Of a DNA stretch of 9,716 nt, positions 6,630-9,716 are shown in pieces. Every line of letters starts with the position of its first letter. The stretch's first letter is position 1. This DNA comes from Chloroflexota bacterium. GTDB taxonomy: Bacteria; Chloroflexota; Limnocylindria; P2-11E. The position numbers were made by a program, and so were the translations under genes. A model generated the notes under the pieces. It did not search any database and had not been told where the DNA came from. It worked only from the letters and a program-made list of their open reading frames with translations. Location: contig VBGS01000016.1 of assembly GCA_005889445.1 (NCBI GenBank), positions 1-9,716 on the forward strand. The letters run 5' to 3'.

Positions 6630-6635
6630 TACCCT
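6630..6635 (+). promoter_or_regulatory. Possible -10 box (TACCCT) before the GT87 gene
   Basis: TACCCT fits the TANNNT pattern and ends 10 bases before the ATG at 6646. No Shine-Dalgarno sequence precedes that ATG. It may be an internal, near-leaderless promoter between flippase and glycosyltransferase. Read-through from upstream is equally possible. Confidence 0.25.
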
Positions 6636-6645
6636 CTTCGGTCTC

Positions 6646-7923
6646 ATGCCGTTGAATCTGTCGCTGGTGGCGGCCTTCGCTGTGGCCGCCACGCGGGTGG
6701 TCTGGGGGACCGGCTCGGGAGAGGTCGCGACCCAGGCTGACGTCGCGGCCGACAAGGTCGCGCTCCCCGGCCAGCGGCTCCTTGCGGGCGCGGCGTTCGT
6801 GATCGGGCTGCTGGGTGGCTTCCTCGTCCTCGCCTCATTCGGGTTCGTGGGCGTGTGGGAGCGCGGCATCTTCGGAAACGACTTCTCGCTCATCTGGACG
6901 GGACCACATCTGTTCGTGATGGGAGCGAATCCGTACGACCCCCAGGTATGGCAGAGACAGATCTCCGAGCTGGGCGTTCAGGCGACCTCGACGTCGGTGT
7001 TCATCTATCCGGGCTGGGTGCCGATCGCGATAGCGCCATTCGGCGCGTTGCCCCTGCCGATCGCCGCCCCGCTCTGGCTCGCGATCACGCTCGTGATCGC
7101 GGCCACGGGTCTCTTCGCGCTCGGCGAGGCGCGCTTTCGACAGCTTCCTCTCGCCCACACACTCTTTGCGTTCGCCCTGATCGGGTCCGAGCCCGGGATC
7201 GTGACCTTCTATTCCGGGCAGTGGGATTTCCTTCTCGTCGGCGGGCTCGCGCTGATGGCGCTCTGGCTCCGCCGACGGCCGGCGCTCGCCGGCGTTGCCG
7301 CGAGCGTGATGCTGTTCAAGCCGCAGCTCTTCTTCGTCGCGGTGCCCGCGCTCTTCCGAGTTGCTCTGGTCCGCAAGGCACGCGGTTTTGTCTTGGCCTT
7401 CGTCGCCTTCGCGGTCCTCGCCGCGGTCGCATCGGCCATCGCGTTCCCAGGCTGGTGGCAGGCCTGGGCGGCCGTGCCGACGAGCCAGGCCGGAGACATC
7501 CGGGCCGCGACGCTGCCCAACGGTCTGCGCGACACGTTCGGCACGCCAGGCCTCGTCGTGGGGGTCGCGCTCGTGTTGACCCTCATCGCCGCGGGACTCA
7601 GGTTCTCCCCGCGTTCCGAGGCCGCGGTCCCGGTCTGGATCGCCATCTCGCTCAGCGCCGCCCCGTACGCGTTCGTGTACGACCATGTCCTGGCGCTGGT
7701 TCCGCTCGCGCTCGCGACCGGGATCATCGGACAGCGTGATCGCGCGCGCGCCCTCGGCCTTGCCGCCGTCGGAGTGGCCATCCTGGTGGTCGGAGCGGTC
7801 CTCCTGCACGCCTTCCCCGGCGTCGACCACGGAACGCTGAGCTTCAACGGCATCGGGCAGTTCGCTCTCTTGGCGATGGTCGTCTGGGCGCTCTGGCCGT
7901 ACCGACGCGTGTCCGTCGGCTAG
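6646..7923 (+). CDS. Glycosyltransferase family 87 membrane protein
   Basis: This 425-residue GT-C type membrane glycosyltransferase resembles the GT87 (DUF2029) family, which includes mycobacterial PimE-like mannosyltransferases using polyprenyl-phosphate sugars. Around ten hydrophobic helices are visible. N-D-F-S-L-I-W (78-84) after the first secure helix holds Asp79, a good candidate for the catalytic Asp of the first extracytoplasmic loop. L-F-V-M-G-A-N-P-Y-D (89-98) is the family G-x-x-P-Y motif. F-Y-S-G-Q-W-D-F (188-195) and L-F-K-P-Q (223-227) match the conserved central motifs. Residues 1-45 are poorly conserved in appearance, so the true start could be slightly later, though ATG 6646 is the first start after the flippase stop in this frame. 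The sugar and acceptor are unknown. The stop overlaps that of the convergent protease gene in the sequence CTAG. Confidence 0.85.
   Translation: MPLNLSLVAAFAVAATRVVWGTGSGEVATQADVAADKVALPGQRLLAGAAFVIGLLGGFLVLASFGFVGVWERGIFGNDFSLIWTGPHLFVMGANPYDPQVWQRQISELGVQATSTSVFIYPGWVPIAIAPFGALPLPIAAPLWLAITLVIAATGLFALGEARFRQLPLAHTLFAFALIGSEPGIVTFYSGQWDFLLVGGLALMALWLRRRPALAGVAASVMLFKPQLFFVAVPALFRVALVRKARGFVLAFVAFAVLAAVASAIAFPGWWQAWAAVPTSQAGDIRAATLPNGLRDTFGTPGLVVGVALVLTLIAAGLRFSPRSEAAVPVWIAISLSAAPYAFVYDHVLALVPLALATGIIGQRDRARALGLAAVGVAILVVGAVLLHAFPGVDHGTLSFNGIGQFALLAMVVWALWPYRRVSVG
7902..7919. terminator. Hairpin dyad at convergent stop codons (GT87 / protease)
   Basis: CCGACG (7902-7907) and CGTCGG (7914-7919) form a perfect 6-bp stem with a 6-base loop. 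It ends one base before the shared CTAG that supplies both stop codons. No T-run follows on either strand. Termination is possible but unproven. Confidence 0.25.
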
Positions 7924-9179
7924 ATCGCGGCCTCCGCCTTCGTCCGATGGGTGGTGGTAAGCGCCGCGAGCGCCCTCTTGCCGTCGACGACGCCGGCGCC
8001 GCCGGCGTCCGCGCCGACCCCCACGTCGATCGCGCCCTGAAGCAGCGCGCGCTTCACGGCCATCGCCCGGGCTGCACGCCCGAGGCGCGGATGACGCGCG
8101 CGCGATGCCTCGACGAGCAGCGCGCACAGACCGGACACGTGCGGCGTGGCCATCGACGTCCCGCTCATCCGAACGTAGCGCGACGAGAGCGCGCATGGGT
8201 CGGCGTCGAGCGCCGCGGCTCGCGCGCTTGCCACGCCGACGCCGTAGTGACAGGCGGCCGATGGCGTCACGCCGCCGCCGATCGCGAGCACGTCCGGCTT
8301 GTGCGCCGCGAGCCCGGGGACCGGACCGCGTGAGCTGTAGGCCGCGAGGCGGCGATCCTTGCCGGTCGCGCCGACGGTGATCGCCCCGGCCGCGCAGCCG
8401 GGCGAGCCGATGGTGCCCGAGGCCGGGCCGGCGTTCCCGGCGGCGATGCAGACGATGATGCCCTCGGTGGCGAGCGCATCGACCTCGCGCGAGAGCGGGT
8501 CTTTGGGATCGCCCGCTCCGCCCAACGAGAGATTCATCACGTCGACCCGCTGGCGGCTGGCCCACGACATCGCCGCGAGCACCGCGTCCTCCGTGCCGCC
8601 GCTGGCGCCCAGCGCCTTGGCGATGACGAGCGAGGCTTCCGGCGCGACGCCCCGATAGACCGCGCCAGCGCCGGCGACGATGCCGGCAACGTGCGTTCCG
8701 TGCCCGACGTCATCAACACCACCGTGCCCGGTGAAGTCCCGCGCGGCCGCGATCCGGTCGGCGAAATCCGGATGACGATCGGCGCCCGTGTCGATGATCG
8801 CGATCCGAACGCGCGCACCCGCGAAGCCCGCGTTCCACATCGCCGGGACGTCGAGTGAGGGGACGCTCTCATTCAGGAGCGGGTACATCGGCTTCGGCGG
8901 CCGGACGACGAAGCCTGCATCGCCGAGGTCGCGAGCAAGCGCGACCTGGCGATCTTCAGGTACATCAACGACGATGACGTTGGCGCGTCGATGCGTCTGC
9001 CGGACGCGCGCCCCGTGTCGCGCCAGGATCGCCGCCGGTACGCCGGACGACTCGGCGACGCGCGAGGCTTCCGCGGGATCATCGAGCGGGAGCACGGACA
9101 GGCTCACCGGCATGGCGGGTTCGACGATCAGCCGGGTGCGCGTCGGGCCGGGGGCACCTCTTTGAGCCTGGCCGAGCAT
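7920..9179 (-). CDS. S8 family serine peptidase (subtilisin-like), no signal peptide
   Basis: This is a 419-residue subtilase with all catalytic elements: Asp130 in I-A-I-I-D-T-G, His160 in G-H-G-T-H-V-A-G, oxyanion Asn249 in A-A-G-N-A-G and Ser342 in G-T-S-M-A-T-P-H-V-S-G. Residues about 65-105 (V-I-V-V-D-V-P through V-V-R-P-P) resemble an I9-type propeptide/inhibitor strand pattern. P-S-L-D-V-P-A-M-W-N-A-G-F then leads into the peptidase domain. Neither the ATG at 9179 nor the in-frame ATG at 9113 is followed by a hydrophobic signal peptide, so a cytoplasmic or non-classically exported enzyme is likely. The 9179 start has no Shine-Dalgarno sequence but sits 8 bases after AATAAT, inside a palindromic operator, which fits a leaderless message. 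It is divergent from the Trm112-like gene and convergent with GT87. Its physiological substrate is unknown. Confidence 0.93.
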   Translation of the reverse strand: MLGQAQRGAPGPTRTRLIVEPAMPVSLSVLPLDDPAEASRVAESSGVPAAILARHGARVRQTHRRANVIVVDVPEDRQVALARDLGDAGFVVRPPKPMYPLLNESVPSLDVPAMWNAGFAGARVRIAIIDTGADRHPDFADRIAAARDFTGHGGVDDVGHGTHVAGIVAGAGAVYRGVAPEASLVIAKALGASGGTEDAVLAAMSWASRQRVDVMNLSLGGAGDPKDPLSREVDALATEGIIVCIAAGNAGPASGTIGSPGCAAGAITVGATGKDRRLAAYSSRGPVPGLAAHKPDVLAIGGGVTPSAACHYGVGVASARAAALDADPCALSSRYVRMSGTSMATPHVSGLCALLVEASRARHPRLGRAARAMAVKRALLQGAIDVGVGADAGGAGVVDGKRALAALTTTHRTKAEAAI

Positions 9180-9207
9180 GTCAATGCATTATTGACATGC
9201 CTGTCAA
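9178..9207. promoter_or_regulatory. Operator-like triple half-site between divergent genes
   Basis: Three alternating half-sites are visible: TGTCAA (9179-9184), TTGACA (9192-9197) and TGTCAA (9202-9207). The first two form a perfect dyad with 8-bp arms, ATGTCAAT-gcatt-ATTGACAT (9178-9198). The second and third form TTGACA-tgcc-TGTCAA (9192-9207). The element covers the protease start codon and its presumed -10, and reaches to within 4 bases of the -10-like TACGAT of the Trm112 gene. This is the layout of an operator for a dimeric repressor controlling both genes. I cannot assign the regulator family. Confidence 0.6.
9188..9193 (-). promoter_or_regulatory. Possible -10 box (AATAAT) for the protease gene
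   Basis: Read on the minus strand, 9193 to 9188 is AATAAT, five of six matches to TATAAT. It ends 8 bases before the ATG at 9179, giving a leaderless or nearly leaderless transcript. No -35 hexamer lies at a normal distance. It falls in and around the spacer of the palindrome. Confidence 0.33.
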
Positions 9208-9210
9208 GGC

Positions 9211-9216
9211 TACGAT
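9211..9216 (+). promoter_or_regulatory. Possible leaderless -10 box (TACGAT) for the Trm112-like gene
   Basis: TACGAT fits TANNNT and is followed by 6 bases and then the GTG start at 9223, which has no Shine-Dalgarno sequence. This is the spacing seen for leaderless genes in actinobacteria. TTGACA at 9192-9197 is only 13 bases upstream, too close for a normal -35. Confidence 0.42.
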
Positions 9217-9222
9217 CGGCGC

Positions 9223-9393
9223 GTGCCGATCGACCGCGAGCTGCTCGAGATCCTCGCCTGCCCCGACGACCATCACGCTCCGGTGCGCGAGCAGGGCGAG
9301 TACCTGGTCTGCACCCAGTGCCGACGGCGATTTCCGATCCGCGACGGGATCCCCGTGATGCTGCTCGACGAGGCGCTTCCGCCCGAGGATTAA
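9223..9393 (+). CDS. Trm112/YcaR family small zinc-binding-type protein
   Basis: This is a 56-residue protein starting at GTG. It matches the Trm112/UPF0434 family along its whole length: I-D-x-E-L-L-E-I-L-A-C-P (3-14), then L-V-C-T-Q-C (28-33), then F-P-I-R-D-G-I-P-V-M-L-L-D-E-A (37-51). Family members are small zinc proteins; in eukaryotes and archaea they activate methyltransferases, while most bacterial members have no firm role. Here the first metal pair is C13-P-D-D-H-H and lacks its second Cys, while the second pair C30-x-x-C33 is intact. His17 or His18 might act as a ligand. No Shine-Dalgarno sequence is seen, and the start follows TACGAT by 6 bases. Its TAA overlaps the stop of the convergent kinase gene by four bases (TTAA, 9390-9393). 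Confidence 0.88.
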   Translation: MPIDRELLEILACPDDHHAPVREQGEYLVCTQCRRRFPIRDGIPVMLLDEALPPED

Positions 9394-9401
9394 CGGAGGC
9401 G
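9374..9401 (+). terminator. Hairpin dyad spanning convergent stop codons (Trm112 / kinase)
   Basis: CGCTTCCG (9374-9381) pairs with CGGAGGCG (9394-9401) over 8 positions in the plus-strand RNA, one of them a G-U pair. Both stop codons lie in the 12-base loop. There is no T-run after it. It is a possible U-less terminator for the Trm112 gene and is weaker on the minus strand. Confidence 0.25.
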
Positions 9402-9716
9402 ATCGCGCGGGACGACGATCCGGATGGTCGTTCCTTCGCCGGGCTTGCTCTGCACCTTGCACAGTCCGCCCAGGAAGGCGACCCGCTCGCGCATTCCGAG
9501 GAGGCCGAAGTGCCCAGGTCGAACGCCGGCCTCGCCCCATTGCTCGGTCGCGAAGCCATGGCGCTCGTCCGCCACGTCGATCTCGAGCGTGTCCTCGGTC
9601 TTGAGCAGTGCGAGGCGGACCTCGTGCGCCGCGGCATGTTTCTTCACGTTGTTCAGCGCCTCGACCGCGACGCGGTAGAGCGTCGACTCGGCCTCGCGCG
9701 AGAGCGGACCGGGGTC
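9390..9716 (-). CDS. NarL-type sensor histidine kinase, C-terminal ATPase domain (partial)
   Basis: The reading frame is open from the window edge at 9716 to TAA at 9392-9390, so 108 C-terminal residues are present and the rest lies outside. It is the HATPase_c domain of a HisKA_3/NarL-family kinase. It begins with R-E-A-E-S-T-L-Y-R-V-A-V-E-A-L-N-N-V-K-K-H-A (the N box, E..N..KH). Next comes the G1 region V-A-D-E-R-H-G-F, then G-H-F-G-L-L-G-M-R-E-R and G-G-x-x-x-V-x-S-K-P-G-E-G-T-T-I-R-I-V-V-P. The usual D-x-G-x-G-F has Arg in place of its first Gly, so ATP binding might be altered. Its response regulator, if adjacent, is outside the window. A GTG at 9647-9645 is an internal Val codon, not a start. 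Confidence 0.9.
   Translation of the reverse strand, partial: DPGPLSREAESTLYRVAVEALNNVKKHAAAHEVRLALLKTEDTLEIDVADERHGFATEQWGEAGVRPGHFGLLGMRERVAFLGGLCKVQSKPGEGTTIRIVVPRDRLR

Noticed and set aside
5608..6645. N-terminal extension of about 346 codons in frame with the GT87 gene
   Set aside because: It lies inside the flippase gene in another frame and encodes Arg/Ala-rich low-complexity sequence. GT87 similarity begins only after the ATG at 6646.
9192..9197. TTGACA as a consensus -35 box for the Trm112-like gene
   Set aside because: It is only 13 bases from the candidate -10, and the same hexamer recurs as a symmetric half-site, so an operator role fits better.

Overview
The window is very GC-rich, bacterial and almost entirely coding. 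The only gaps between genes are about 16, 22, 29 and 43 bases, and no gene-free stretch approaches 300 bases. I see no rRNA, tRNA, CRISPR array, insertion sequence or phage gene. Three things suggest a GC-rich Terrabacteria lineage, perhaps Chloroflexota or an actinobacterium-like relative, with a compact genome. These are the membrane sensor module of a type common in Chloroflexi kinases, the small Trm112-like protein with an actinobacterial-style CPDD motif, and the many starts without a Shine-Dalgarno sequence. The assignment is inference, not proof.

Region 1 (1-3153) has a metal-homeostasis flavour. It holds the C-terminus of a Fur-family regulator (+). Convergent to it is a two-gene minus-strand unit, a CDF metal exporter translationally coupled (TGATG) to an APH-fold small-molecule kinase. 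Divergent from the exporter is an Mrp/ApbC-type ATPase fused to an N-terminal DUF1858 domain.

Region 2 (3153-4313) is a YcaQ-type winged-helix protein (HTH_42, DNA glycosylase family). Its coding similarity begins directly after the Mrp stop codon, but the first ordinary start codon lies inside the gene, past the expected catalytic motif.

Region 3 (4294-7923) deals with membrane and envelope. A minus-strand multi-pass sensor module without a kinase domain sits head-to-head with an oligosaccharide flippase and a GT87 membrane glycosyltransferase. The latter two probably form a glycan assembly and export pair.

Region 4 (7920-9716) holds a subtilisin-like protease without a signal peptide (-), divergent from a 56-residue Trm112-like zinc protein (+). 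After these comes the 3' end of a NarL-type histidine kinase (-), which runs off the window. Between the protease and the Trm112 gene lies the clearest regulatory element of the window, three alternating TGTCAA/TTGACA half-sites that form two overlapping palindromes over both presumed promoters.

Two architectural patterns recur. All four convergent gene pairs touch or overlap at their stop codons, each beside a GC-rich dyad without a T-run. Most genes start without a Shine-Dalgarno sequence, several a few bases after a TANNNT-like hexamer, which suggests leaderless transcripts. I do not see an obvious new multi-gene defence or biosynthetic system. The best leads are the protease/Trm112 operator, the Mrp with relocated cysteines and the YcaQ start anomaly.
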